A DNA stretch of 38,358 bases from Nitrospiria bacterium (GTDB taxonomy: Bacteria > Nitrospirota > Nitrospiria > JACQBZ01), in contig CAKKOZ010000099.1 in assembly GCA_919901335.1 (NCBI GenBank), positions 1-38,358 on the forward strand. Reading direction: 5' to 3'. Under the pieces are notes generated by a model. The model was not told where the DNA came from, made no database searches, and saw only the letters and a list, made by a program, of their open reading frames with translations. Each line of letters opens with the position of its first letter. The first letter of the stretch is position 1. Positions 23,600 to 31,277 of the stretch are shown here, piece after piece. The position numbers were made by a program, and so were the translations under genes.

Positions 23600-25165
23600 A
23601 TGGATACGCAGAACACGCCCCTCAAAATTGCGGAGTTGACAGCTCTGTATGAAATCAGCCGTGCGCTTGCCTCTTCGCTGGACCTAAAGGAAACCTCGCA
23701 CAAGATCCTCGAAATTCTATCTTCCGTTCTCGACATGCGTCGAGGCACACTGACGCTGCTCGATCCCGAGACGGATGAGCTGGTGATCGAGACCGCGCAT
23801 GGCCTGACGGAAGAAGAGATCGCACGCGGCCGGTTCAAGGTCGGCGAAGGAGTGACCGGACGTGTTTTCGAGAAAGGCGAGCCGATGATCGTCCCGGACG
23901 TGGGGCGGGAGCCGCTCTTCCTGAACCGGACACGCTCCAGGGGCGATCTTACAAAAGAGCGGATCGCCTTTCTCTGCATGCCGGTAAAAATCCACGGCGA
24001 GACGATCGGGGTCTTAAGCGTGGATCGTCTGTTTAAGAACGGGTCGCCCGATTTCGATGAGGATGTCCGCGTACTGACCGTGGTCACGTCGCTGATCGGG
24101 CAGGCCGTCAAGTTCCAGCAGACCGTTTCACGCGAAAAGCGCGCACTCCTTGAACAGAACATCCAGCTCCAGAGCGAACTGAAAAACCGTTACCGGATCG
24201 GGAATATTGTCGGCCAGAGCAAGGTCATGGATGAGGCGTTCCGATCGGTTCTGCAGGTTTGCAAGTCCAAGGCGACGGTGCTGCTTCGTGGCGAATCCGG
24301 GACCGGAAAGGAGCTGATCGCGCGTGCGATTCATTACAACAGCCCCCGCGCCGAGCGGCCGTTTATCAAAATCAACTGTGCCGCGCTGCCCGAAACGCTG
24401 CTCGAGAGCGAGCTGTTCGGGCATGAGCGCGGGGCCTTTACGGGCGCGACGCAGCTTCGGAAAGGCCGCTTCGAGCTGGCGGACGGCGGGACGCTTTTCT
24501 TAGATGAGATTGGCGACATACCGCTTGCGACGCAGGTCAAACTCCTCCGGGTGCTGCAGGATCAGCGGTTTGAACGCGTCGGTGGATCGCAGACCCTGTC
24601 GGTGGATGTCCGTCTGGTGGCCGCAACCCACCGCAACCTTGAGGCCGCGATCGAGGAGGGAAGCTTCCGCGAGGACCTCTATTACCGCTTGAATGTCGTT
24701 CCGATTTTTCTTCCATCCCTGCGCGAGCGGAAGGAAGACATCCTGCTTCTGATCGAATATTTTCTGTCCCGCCGCAACAAAGAGCATCGCAAGCAGGTCC
24801 GGATCGCTCCGGACGTCTTGAATGTCATGGTCCAGTACCACTGGCCCGGCAACGTCCGCGAGCTGGAAAACTGCATCGAGCGGATCGTGATCATGGCCGA
24901 GTCTCCCGAGATCACATTTCAATCCATGCCCGCCGGAATGACGGCCTATTTTCAAGATGTCCGGGAAGTGACGCGTCCGGCCGCGACGGACAAGCCGACG
25001 CTTCGCACAACGGTGGAGCACCTGGAACGGGAGCAGATGGTCGAGGCCTTGAAGAAATGCGGCGGAATCCGGTCGCGCGCGGCCCGGATACTGGGCATTA
25101 CGCCTCGCCAGATCGGCTACAAAATGAAGAAATACAAAATTGCATCGCATCCGTCAGAGATGTAG
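23600..25165 (+). CDS. NifA-like sigma-54-dependent activator (GAF, AAA+, Fis HTH)
   Basis: 521 residues from the ATG at 23600. An in-frame ATG at 23522 would place the attenuator hairpin inside the coding region and is rejected. GAF domain about 1-165; AAA+ domain about 185-425 with Walker A GESGTGKE (231-238), the sigma-54-contacting GAFTGA (278-283) and Walker B GGTLFLDEIGD; C-terminal Fis-type HTH (GGIRSRAARILGITPRQIGY). The domain order and the C-terminal AARILGITPRQIGYKMKKY resemble NifA more than NtrC, since there is no receiver domain. The cysteine motif of oxygen-sensitive NifA after the AAA+ domain is not seen. It lies directly upstream of two sigma-54 promoters and probably activates them. 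No nitrogenase genes are in the window, so I give no symbol. Confidence 0.88.
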   Translation: MDTQNTPLKIAELTALYEISRALASSLDLKETSHKILEILSSVLDMRRGTLTLLDPETDELVIETAHGLTEEEIARGRFKVGEGVTGRVFEKGEPMIVPDVGREPLFLNRTRSRGDLTKERIAFLCMPVKIHGETIGVLSVDRLFKNGSPDFDEDVRVLTVVTSLIGQAVKFQQTVSREKRALLEQNIQLQSELKNRYRIGNIVGQSKVMDEAFRSVLQVCKSKATVLLRGESGTGKELIARAIHYNSPRAERPFIKINCAALPETLLESELFGHERGAFTGATQLRKGRFELADGGTLFLDEIGDIPLATQVKLLRVLQDQRFERVGGSQTLSVDVRLVAATHRNLEAAIEEGSFREDLYYRLNVVPIFLPSLRERKEDILLLIEYFLSRRNKEHRKQVRIAPDVLNVMVQYHWPGNVRELENCIERIVIMAESPEITFQSMPAGMTAYFQDVREVTRPAATDKPTLRTTVEHLEREQMVEALKKCGGIRSRAARILGITPRQIGYKMKKYKIASHPSEM

Positions 25166-25212
25166 ACGTTTCTACAAATTTGTCGTCCAACCCGTCCATC
25201 GAAGTTTTGTCG
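25161..25212 (+). promoter_or_regulatory. Upstream activator sites for the nitrite-reduction operon
   Basis: TGTAGA-CGTT-TCTACA (25161-25176) is a perfect 6+6 palindrome that fits the NifA consensus TGT-N10-ACA. Overlapping its end, TACAAATTTGTC (25173-25184) is a second palindrome of the GACAA-N2-TTGTC type found before the porin gene. A further TTGTCG lies at 25207-25212. They are centred about 145 and 135 bases upstream of the expected transcription start, a normal position for a sigma-54 activator. The first site overlaps the stop codon of the NifA-like gene. Confidence 0.7.
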
Positions 25213-25287
25213 TTGATCACCTTCCCTCCCATCTAATCGCTTGAATTTTAATCCTTTCCTTTTGTTATTCCATCCTGCCGGCCATTC

Positions 25288-25303
25288 TGGCATGAAGGTT
25301 GCT
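25288..25303 (+). promoter_or_regulatory. Sigma-54 (-24/-12) promoter of the nitrite-reduction operon
   Basis: TGGCATGAAGGTTGCT matches the consensus TGGCAC-N5-TTGCW with GG and GC exactly ten bases apart. The expected start of transcription is near 25313, 15 bases before the first ATG, with GGGAGA (25315-25320) as ribosome-binding site. The AT-rich stretch between it and the upstream sites could help DNA looping. Confidence 0.88.
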
Positions 25304-25327
25304 CGTATATGAACGGGAGACATCCTC

Positions 25328-25966
25328 ATGCGAAGAGAAGGTATCACGCCTCCTAAGTTTGCCGATAAATTCGCCCGGATCGATTTCGAGGCCGAGCCCA
25401 TGCCGGTTCTCTGTCTCTATCCGATCCCGGCACCGGTAGAATTAGACTCCCTCCGACTTTCGATCTGCGGTCTTGAATTAAAGCCGCGCCCCATTCCCTG
25501 GTCTGAATTGGCGGATCTCCCGCGCGTACGGATACAGCGGCCCCTGATCTGCTCCATCTTCAACTGGTCGGAGGTGGTGGAATGGGAGGGGATTCGATTG
25601 GTGGAGTTCATAGACCACCTCGCGCTCGATACGCCTGCGGAGGGTTACTACGCCTTCTATTCCCGGGACGGACATTACTTTGAAACGCTTTCCCGGGATG
25701 AGGCCAGGGATCCGAGGGTAATGTTGGCCTATGGGCTCAATGGTGAACCGCTGCCCTTACAGCACGGAGGTCCGCTCCGTCTCGTGGTCCCGTTCCTTCA
25801 GGGTTATAAAAGCGTCAAATGGGTCCGGACGATTCGGGCCTTCCGACGTGATCCCATGGGTATCAAACGGCTTCGGGGCCAGAGCCGAAGCGCCCGTTTG
25901 AGTGAGGAATGGCTGAAACGGTATGGGATCGCGCTTCCTGAAGGGAAACCGGGAGATCCTCCATGA
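25328..25966 (+). CDS. SUOX-fold molybdopterin-dependent oxidoreductase, candidate nitrate reductase subunit
   Basis: 212 residues without signal peptide or twin-arginine motif, so probably cytoplasmic. It is a minimal Oxidored_molyb (sulfite oxidase/YedY-like) domain: Cys75 in RPLICSIFNWS lies where these enzymes have their molybdenum-binding cysteine, and the C-terminal part (LAYGLNGEPLPLQHGGPLRL, VPFLQGYKSVKWV) is the typical cofactor-binding segment. No heme, FAD or dimerisation domain is present. It is the first gene of a sigma-54 operon and shares ATGA with the nitrite-reductase-like gene. Plant nitrate reductase uses this same fold, whereas bacterial enzymes normally do not. The substrate is not shown by sequence. 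A sulfite, sulfoxide or other oxyanion is also possible. Confidence 0.8.
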   Translation: MRREGITPPKFADKFARIDFEAEPMPVLCLYPIPAPVELDSLRLSICGLELKPRPIPWSELADLPRVRIQRPLICSIFNWSEVVEWEGIRLVEFIDHLALDTPAEGYYAFYSRDGHYFETLSRDEARDPRVMLAYGLNGEPLPLQHGGPLRLVVPFLQGYKSVKWVRTIRAFRRDPMGIKRLRGQSRSARLSEEWLKRYGIALPEGKPGDPP

Positions 25967-28900
25967 GCGCTTCTTCTCGACTGATTGTGGTCGGCAATGG
26001 AATGGCCGGGGTGGCCGCTATCGAGGAGGTCATCAAGAAGTCCTCCCCACCGGCCATTACCGTTTTCGGGGGCGAACCCCACGTCAACTATAACCGCATT
26101 CTGCTTTCGGATGTGATCGCCTGCGCCAAAACCTTCGACGAGATCTATCTCAATACCCGCCAATGGTACGAAGATCACAAGATTGGGTTGCACACCAATG
26201 TTTTCATTAGCGGCATTGATCTTGATCAAAAACGGGTGACGACAAAAGACGGTGATGCGTACGGCTACGAGCAGCTTCTCATCGCCACAGGCAGCAGCCC
26301 GTTTATCCCTCCCATCCAAGGGCTAAACAAGGCCGGCGTGTTTACCTTCCGAAACATCGAAGACACCGAAGGGATGATCCGGTGGGCCTCTCAGAATAGC
26401 CGGGCGGTGGTGATCGGCGGAGGGCTTCTGGGGCTGGAAGCGGCACGGGGCTTAACCAACCGAGGGATGGCGGTCACGGTGGTGCACCTCATGGGTCATT
26501 TGATGGAGCAGCAATTAGATGAGCGGGCCGGGGGCATCTTAAAGACCGAAATCGAGAAGATGGGCATCGCCGTGCAGTTAAGCTGCACCGTGGAGGAGGT
26601 GCTGGGGGATGGAAAGGTCGAAGCGGTCCGCCTCACAACGGGGGAGACGATCGAGACGGATTTGGTCTTAATCACGGCCGGGATACGACCGAATATGAAA
26701 TTGGCAAAGGAGGCCGGGTTGGCTGTGAACCGCGGGATCGTTGTGAATGATTACATGGAGACCGGCCATCCGGAGATCTACGCCATCGGAGAATGTATCG
26801 AGCACCGGGGGAAAACCTATGGCCTGGTCGGGCCGATCCTGGAGCAGGCCAAGGTGGCGGCCGATGCGATTGCGGGTGAGCGGGAAAAGGTCTACCAGGG
26901 TTCTGTTCTCTCCACCACCTTGAAGGTCGCCGGCATCCATCTGACCTCGATGGGGGATTTCCTGGGTCGGGAGCTCGGCTCCGAGGAGCTGGTCTATATG
27001 GATGCGGGCATGGCCACCTATAAGAAGCTGGTGATCTGGAACAAGCGGGTGGTGGGGGCCATCTTTTTAGGCGAGGCCGGCGGAAGCCAAGAGGCCCGGG
27101 AGATGATCGAGAGCAGCCGGGATATTTCGGCCCTTCGAACCCGACTCCTGACGGGTAGCGGCGATTCTGAAAAGTCAGGGGACCCGGCCGCCCTGCCGGA
27201 CACGACGCTCATCTGCAACTGCAACACCGTGACCAAGGGGGAAATCGTCTGCGCCATCCGTGAGAAGAATTGTAAGACGCGAGAAGGCATTGCGGACTGC
27301 ACGCGGGCGACCACGGGTTGCGGAAGCTGCACAACGCTGGTGGAGCAGATCCTATCGGCCATCCTCGAAGAGTCCACGGATACGGCCGTTGCGTCTCCAA
27401 AAGCAAAGGGGATTCCCACATCGACCAACAAGATCGAGGAATGGAAAAAGGAAAAAGACGGGCTGGATGTTCTCGAAGACCTATATCGGTATGCCAAGGA
27501 AGGCTGGGAGGCGATCACAGAGGCGGATGTACAGCGGCTGAAGTGGTACGGGCTGTTCCTCCGAACCCCCACGCCCGGATACTTTATGATCCGGGTCCGA
27601 ATCCCCAACGGGATTGCCCATGCCGCGCAGTTTCGTGCGTTTTCAGAGATCTCGGAAAGATTCGGGAAGGGTTTCGCCGATATCACCACCCGCCAGCAGA
27701 TCCAGCTCCGTAACATGCGGATCGAGCATGTGCCGGAAATCTTCGAGAGGCTAAAGTCGGTCGGCCTGACCAGCCTTCAAACCGGGATGGACAGCATCCG
27801 GAACGTCGTCGGCTGCCCCGTGACGGGCCTGTCTCCGACCGAGGTGATCGACACGGCGTCGGTCGTTAAAGAATTCAATGATCTTTTCATCGGGAATCGG
27901 GATTACACCAATCTGCCGCGAAAATTCAATGTCGCGATCACCGGATGTCGCGAGAACTGCACCCATGCCGACAGCCAGGATATCGCGCTGATCCCGGCCG
28001 CGAAAGAGATCGACGGGCAGACGGTCGTCGGTTTCAACGTGCTGGTCGGCGGAAAGATGGGCTCCGGCGGATTCCGGGCCGCAAGCGCTTTGGATGTTTT
28101 TGTTCGGCCGGACGAGGCGGTCGAGATCTTAAGCCGGATCACGTTGATCTACCGCGACCACGGGCCGCGCGAAAATCGGACGAAGGCCCGTATGGCCTTT
28201 TTGTTGGACGAATGGGGCATCGGACGTTTTCGAAAAGAATTGGAAAACCGTCTGGGCCGGCCTCTGCCGCGCGCGGGAAAGGACGAGCGGAATCCGAAGA
28301 AAAAGACCGACCATGTCGGCCTGTACCGGCAGAGACAGCCGGGGCTTAATTACATCGGACTGGCCGTGCCGGTCGGACGGATCACGGCGGAGCAGATGGC
28401 CGAGGCGGCCCGGCTTTCGGAGGAGTACGGAACGGGCGAGATCCGATTAACCAATGGACAGAATCTGATCCTCCCCAATATTCCGGACCGTTTGCTGGGA
28501 AAACTGATCCAGGGGGAGCCCCTATTAAAAGAACTGAAATACAATCCCTCCGAGATCATGAGAGGCCTGGTGAGCTGCACCGGCATCGAGTACTGCGGCC
28601 TGGCCGTGATCGAGACGAAAAACAGGGCGCTGGAGATTGCTCGACAATTGGAGCGGGAGGTCGCAACCGAGAAACCGGTCGGAATTCACTGGTCGGGATG
28701 TCCGGCCGGCTGCGGTAATCACTTGATCTCGGATATCGGACTATTGGGCAAGCGAGCCAGGGTGGTCCGGCCCGATGGGTCCAGTGAGGTCGTGGACGCG
28801 GTTGACATCTATCTCGGCGGCCGCGGCGGGGCCCGGGCCCAGCCGGGCATCAAGACGTTGGAGGACGTGCCGTGCGATCAATTGCCCGAGGTGTTGAAGG

Positions 28901-29004
28901 GACTGGTCCGCTACGTGGCCCGCGACAAAGCGGTCGAGGCGATGAAAGGTGAGATTGTGTCTTTGACGGTGTTTGCGAATCTTACGAACGAGGGGAAAGC
29001 GTGA
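25963..29004 (+). CDS. NAD(P)H-linked siroheme nitrite (or sulfite) reductase, three-part fusion
   Basis: 1013 residues. About 1-400 is a NirB-type FAD/NAD(P)H domain (LIVVGNGMAGVAAIEE, ATGSSPFIPPIQG, GGGLLGLEAARGL). About 415-460 is a BFD-like [2Fe-2S] domain with Cys418, Cys420, Cys453 and Cys456. About 490-985 is a complete NirA/CysI-type reductase with two ferredoxin-like halves and the siroheme/[4Fe-4S] ligands Cys872, Cys878, Cys913 and Cys917 (CTGIEYC and CPAGC). Classic NirB (about 840 residues) has only one siroheme-type half after the same N-terminus, so this looks like a NirB electron module joined to a NirA enzyme. It would carry electrons from NAD(P)H to nitrite without a NirD. 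Nitrite is preferred over sulfite because of narK, PII and amt nearby. Confidence 0.85.
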   Translation: MSASSRLIVVGNGMAGVAAIEEVIKKSSPPAITVFGGEPHVNYNRILLSDVIACAKTFDEIYLNTRQWYEDHKIGLHTNVFISGIDLDQKRVTTKDGDAYGYEQLLIATGSSPFIPPIQGLNKAGVFTFRNIEDTEGMIRWASQNSRAVVIGGGLLGLEAARGLTNRGMAVTVVHLMGHLMEQQLDERAGGILKTEIEKMGIAVQLSCTVEEVLGDGKVEAVRLTTGETIETDLVLITAGIRPNMKLAKEAGLAVNRGIVVNDYMETGHPEIYAIGECIEHRGKTYGLVGPILEQAKVAADAIAGEREKVYQGSVLSTTLKVAGIHLTSMGDFLGRELGSEELVYMDAGMATYKKLVIWNKRVVGAIFLGEAGGSQEAREMIESSRDISALRTRLLTGSGDSEKSGDPAALPDTTLICNCNTVTKGEIVCAIREKNCKTREGIADCTRATTGCGSCTTLVEQILSAILEESTDTAVASPKAKGIPTSTNKIEEWKKEKDGLDVLEDLYRYAKEGWEAITEADVQRLKWYGLFLRTPTPGYFMIRVRIPNGIAHAAQFRAFSEISERFGKGFADITTRQQIQLRNMRIEHVPEIFERLKSVGLTSLQTGMDSIRNVVGCPVTGLSPTEVIDTASVVKEFNDLFIGNRDYTNLPRKFNVAITGCRENCTHADSQDIALIPAAKEIDGQTVVGFNVLVGGKMGSGGFRAASALDVFVRPDEAVEILSRITLIYRDHGPRENRTKARMAFLLDEWGIGRFRKELENRLGRPLPRAGKDERNPKKKTDHVGLYRQRQPGLNYIGLAVPVGRITAEQMAEAARLSEEYGTGEIRLTNGQNLILPNIPDRLLGKLIQGEPLLKELKYNPSEIMRGLVSCTGIEYCGLAVIETKNRALEIARQLEREVATEKPVGIHWSGCPAGCGNHLISDIGLLGKRARVVRPDGSSEVVDAVDIYLGGRGGARAQPGIKTLEDVPCDQLPEVLKGLVRYVARDKAVEAMKGEIVSLTVFANLTNEGKA

Positions 29005-29348
29005 AGGAAATCATCGCGATCGTCCGTCCCCAGCAGGCCCAGGCGACAAAGAAGGAATTGGCGGCGGCCGGAATCCATTCTTACACCACGGTGCGTGCTT
29101 TGGGCCGCAGCCGTCAGGGCGGATTACGGTATCCCCGTAAATGGTTCCGGCGATCCGCCGACATCCGGTTTCTTCCCAAACGTCTTTTTTGGATCGTGGT
29201 GGAGGATCCGCAATACTCAACAGCGCTGGATGCGTTGATTCGTGCCAATCAAACGGGACAGATCGGAGACGGAAAGATCATCGTGCTGCCCGTGGCGGAG
29301 GGTTACACCATCCGAACCGGAGAACGGGACAGGGAATCCATTCGATGA
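29001..29348 (+). CDS. PII-family regulator, NifI2-like
   Basis: 115 residues from a GTG that overlaps the stop of the reductase gene (GTGA). The PII core is clear: MKEIIAIVRPQQAQATKKEL at the start, IRANQTGQIGDGKIIVLPV as B-loop and TIRTGE as C-loop. The T-loop is unlike GlnB: LGRSRQGGLRYPRKWFRRSA followed by FLPKRLFWIVV, with no tyrosine at the uridylylation position. The ...PKR...VV and NQTG features match my memory of NifI2, which with NifI1 inhibits nitrogenase in archaea and some anaerobes. Here the neighbour is a nitrite reductase, so the likely target is that enzyme or the transporter (inference). Confidence 0.85.
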   Translation: MKEIIAIVRPQQAQATKKELAAAGIHSYTTVRALGRSRQGGLRYPRKWFRRSADIRFLPKRLFWIVVEDPQYSTALDALIRANQTGQIGDGKIIVLPVAEGYTIRTGERDRESIR

Positions 29349-29659
29349 AATTGATCAAGGCGATATTCAGGCCGGAACGGGAGGCCGAGGTGATCAAGGC
29401 CTTGGAGAATGCGGAACTGTATGCGATGACGAAATTGGATGTACTGGGCCGCGGAAAACAGCGGGGCGTCCAGGTCGGAAAGGCGACCTACGATGAGTTG
29501 GCCAAGCTGATGTTGATGATCGTGGTTGAGGATCGGGACTGCGACCGCGCGGTGGAGGCGATCCGAAAATCGGCCTACACCGGCCATTTCGGCGATGGCA
29601 GGATCTTCATCCTTCCAGTGGAGCAGATCATCACGATCCGCACGGGAGAAGCGAAGTGA
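29345..29659 (+). CDS. PII-family regulator, NifI1-like
   Basis: 104 residues starting at an ATG that overlaps the stop of the previous gene. The PII fold is shown by MKLIKAIFRPEREAEVIKAL, the B-loop TGHFGDGRIFILPVE and the C-loop TIRTGE. The T-loop is short and reads VLGRGKQRGVQVGKATYDEL, almost the textbook NifI1 sequence (GRGKQKG...YDEL), and lacks GlnB Tyr51. Tandem NifI-type genes are known next to nitrogenase genes, not nitrite reductase. Since these proteins cannot be uridylylated at the usual site, they probably respond directly to 2-oxoglutarate and ATP/ADP. Confidence 0.87.
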   Translation: MKLIKAIFRPEREAEVIKALENAELYAMTKLDVLGRGKQRGVQVGKATYDELAKLMLMIVVEDRDCDRAVEAIRKSAYTGHFGDGRIFILPVEQIITIRTGEAK

Positions 29660-30912
29660 TGAAAATCACGCAGGCGATCAAGAGCGGCCACCCCGGTTCA
29701 CTCTTCTCGGCCTTTCTCTATTTTGATATCAGTTTCATGGTCTGGGTTATCCTCGGACCGTTGGCCGTTTATATCGCCCAGGATATGGGACTGTCGACCG
29801 GGCAGAAAGGGCTGCTGGTGGCCTTCCCTATTTTAGGCGGGGCCCTTCTGAGGATTCCCATGGGGATCTTGACCGATCGGTTCGGTCCGAGACGGACGGG
29901 TTTGGCCGGGCTGATCATCACATTGGTCCCGCTGATCTATGGTTGGCTCTGGGCCGACAGCCTAGGTCATGTCATGGCGGTGGGGCTCCTGCTGGGGGTG
30001 GCCGGCGCAAGCTTTGCCGTGGCCCTTCCCCTTGCGAGTCGGTGGTATCCCCCGGAACATCAGGGTGTGGCGATGGGAATTGCGGGCGCGGGCAACAGCG
30101 GAACGGTCCTAACGATGCTTTTGGCCCCGCGTCTTGCGGAGCATGTGGGCTGGCAGGGAGTCATGGGACTGGCCATGGTCCCGATCCTCATCACCTTTGT
30201 GATCTTTTTCTTGATGGCCAGGGAAAGCCCCAACCAACCGGCTCCAAGGCCGCTTCTGGATTATCTATCCCTTTTTAAGAACGGTGACGCCTGGTGGTTT
30301 AATTTCTTTTACAGCATCACATTCGGCGGTTTTGTAGGACTGGCTTCTTTCCTTGTCATTTTCTTTCATGATCAGTACGGCCTTTCAAAGATCATGGCCG
30401 GAAATTTCGCGGCGGCCTGCGTCTTTGCCGGCAGTTTCTTCCGGCCCTTCGGGGGCTATCTGGCGGATCGATTCGGAGGGGTCCGTGTCCTCATGGTTTT
30501 GTATGTTTGGATCGGAATCATGATGCTGGGCGTGAGTCTTCTGCCGCCGCTGACCCTCGTTACCATTTTACTATTCCTTGGAATGATGGGTCTGGGAATG
30601 GGCAATGGCTCGGTCTTTCAGATCGTTCCACAGCGCTTTAGGACGGAGATGGGTGTGGTCACCGGAATGGTCGGGGCGGCCGGTGGTCTCGGGGGCTTCC
30701 TCCTTCCGACCGTCCTGGGATCATTGAAAGACCTCACAGGTTCCTTTAATATTGGATTTCTTCTTTTTGGATTAGCAGTGTTTTTCTCTTTTATAATGCT
30801 TCAATTCGTATACAAGAAATCGTGGCGTCGGACCTGGTTGGTCACAGTGAAACCGGTCGCCGGATTGTCGCCCAGCGGGCGTGTGGCGATGGAGGTGGTG
30901 TTCGGTGGGTAA
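29659..30912 (+). CDS. narK: NarK/NasA-type nitrate/nitrite transporter (MFS)
   Basis: About 417 residues with some 12 membrane helices. The start is the ATG at 29659, overlapping the previous stop, or the GTG three bases before. Sequences typical of the nitrate-nitrite porter family are present: GALLRIPMGILTDRFGPRR after helix 2, the glycine-rich GIAGAGNSGTVLTMLLAPRL in helix 5, and a second one, GMVGAAGGLGGFLLP, in helix 11. It would bring nitrate and/or nitrite across the inner membrane for the reductase encoded upstream. A NasA-like assimilatory role fits the context better than a respiratory one. Confidence 0.9.
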   Translation: MKITQAIKSGHPGSLFSAFLYFDISFMVWVILGPLAVYIAQDMGLSTGQKGLLVAFPILGGALLRIPMGILTDRFGPRRTGLAGLIITLVPLIYGWLWADSLGHVMAVGLLLGVAGASFAVALPLASRWYPPEHQGVAMGIAGAGNSGTVLTMLLAPRLAEHVGWQGVMGLAMVPILITFVIFFLMARESPNQPAPRPLLDYLSLFKNGDAWWFNFFYSITFGGFVGLASFLVIFFHDQYGLSKIMAGNFAAACVFAGSFFRPFGGYLADRFGGVRVLMVLYVWIGIMMLGVSLLPPLTLVTILLFLGMMGLGMGNGSVFQIVPQRFRTEMGVVTGMVGAAGGLGGFLLPTVLGSLKDLTGSFNIGFLLFGLAVFFSFIMLQFVYKKSWRRTWLVTVKPVAGLSPSGRVAMEVVFGG

Positions 30913-31132
30913 GGGATTAAAAGAACAGGTGGCGAAGCTTGAACGGCGTCTGATTTTGAATGCCTTGGAGGCGGCAGATTGGAAGCAGTCTCTGGCCGCA
31001 AAAGAGTTATGGATCAGTGAACGGGTGCTGCGGTATAAGATGAGGAAATACGGACTTAAATTAGAAACAAAATTGTCGCTGTCAGACAGAATTGTCGATG
31101 CAACGGTTCCTCTTAGGAAAACAGAGAGTTAG
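30905..31132 (+). CDS. Stand-alone Fis-type helix-turn-helix protein
   Basis: 75 residues from a GTG at 30905, overlapping the narK stop in another frame. Almost the whole protein is the C-terminal DNA-binding domain of NtrC-family activators: LKEQVAKLERRLILNALEAA, then SLAAKELWISERVLRYKMRK. No AAA+ or sensor domain is present. It is either a remnant of a lost activator or a small regulator in its own right that binds the same sites as the NifA-like protein. Its 3' end contains two of the TTGTCG palindromes (31067-31096) that lie upstream of the porin promoter. Confidence 0.7.
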   Translation: MGKGLKEQVAKLERRLILNALEAADWKQSLAAKELWISERVLRYKMRKYGLKLETKLSLSDRIVDATVPLRKTES

Positions 31133-31176
31133 TAAATTATTCGGCAAGCCGACTTTGTATTCATGACAAGATTGTC
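31067..31176 (+). promoter_or_regulatory. Three GACAA-N2-TTGTC sites upstream of the porin operon
   Basis: AACAAAATTGTC is at 31066-31077, GACAGAATTGTC at 31085-31096 (one mismatch in the left arm), and GACAAGATTGTC, a perfect 5+2+5 palindrome, at 31165-31176. All continue with G, giving TTGTCG in each. The last is centred about 133 bases before the expected sigma-54 transcription start, almost the same spacing as the related site at 25173. The first two lie inside the end of the Fis-like gene, near -213 and -231. Confidence 0.65.
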
Positions 31177-31277
31177 GAAGGATCATCTCGGCCGATCTTA
31201 ATGTTGCCGTAGTCCAGAACCATTATATCTTATTAAATAAGAAGAGTTTTTAAGAGTTTATATCTCAATAAAATAAA

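Noticed and set aside
25963..29004. Simple NirB large subunit
   Set aside because: It is about 170 residues too long, and the C-terminal half resembles full-length NirA rather than the single half found in NirB.
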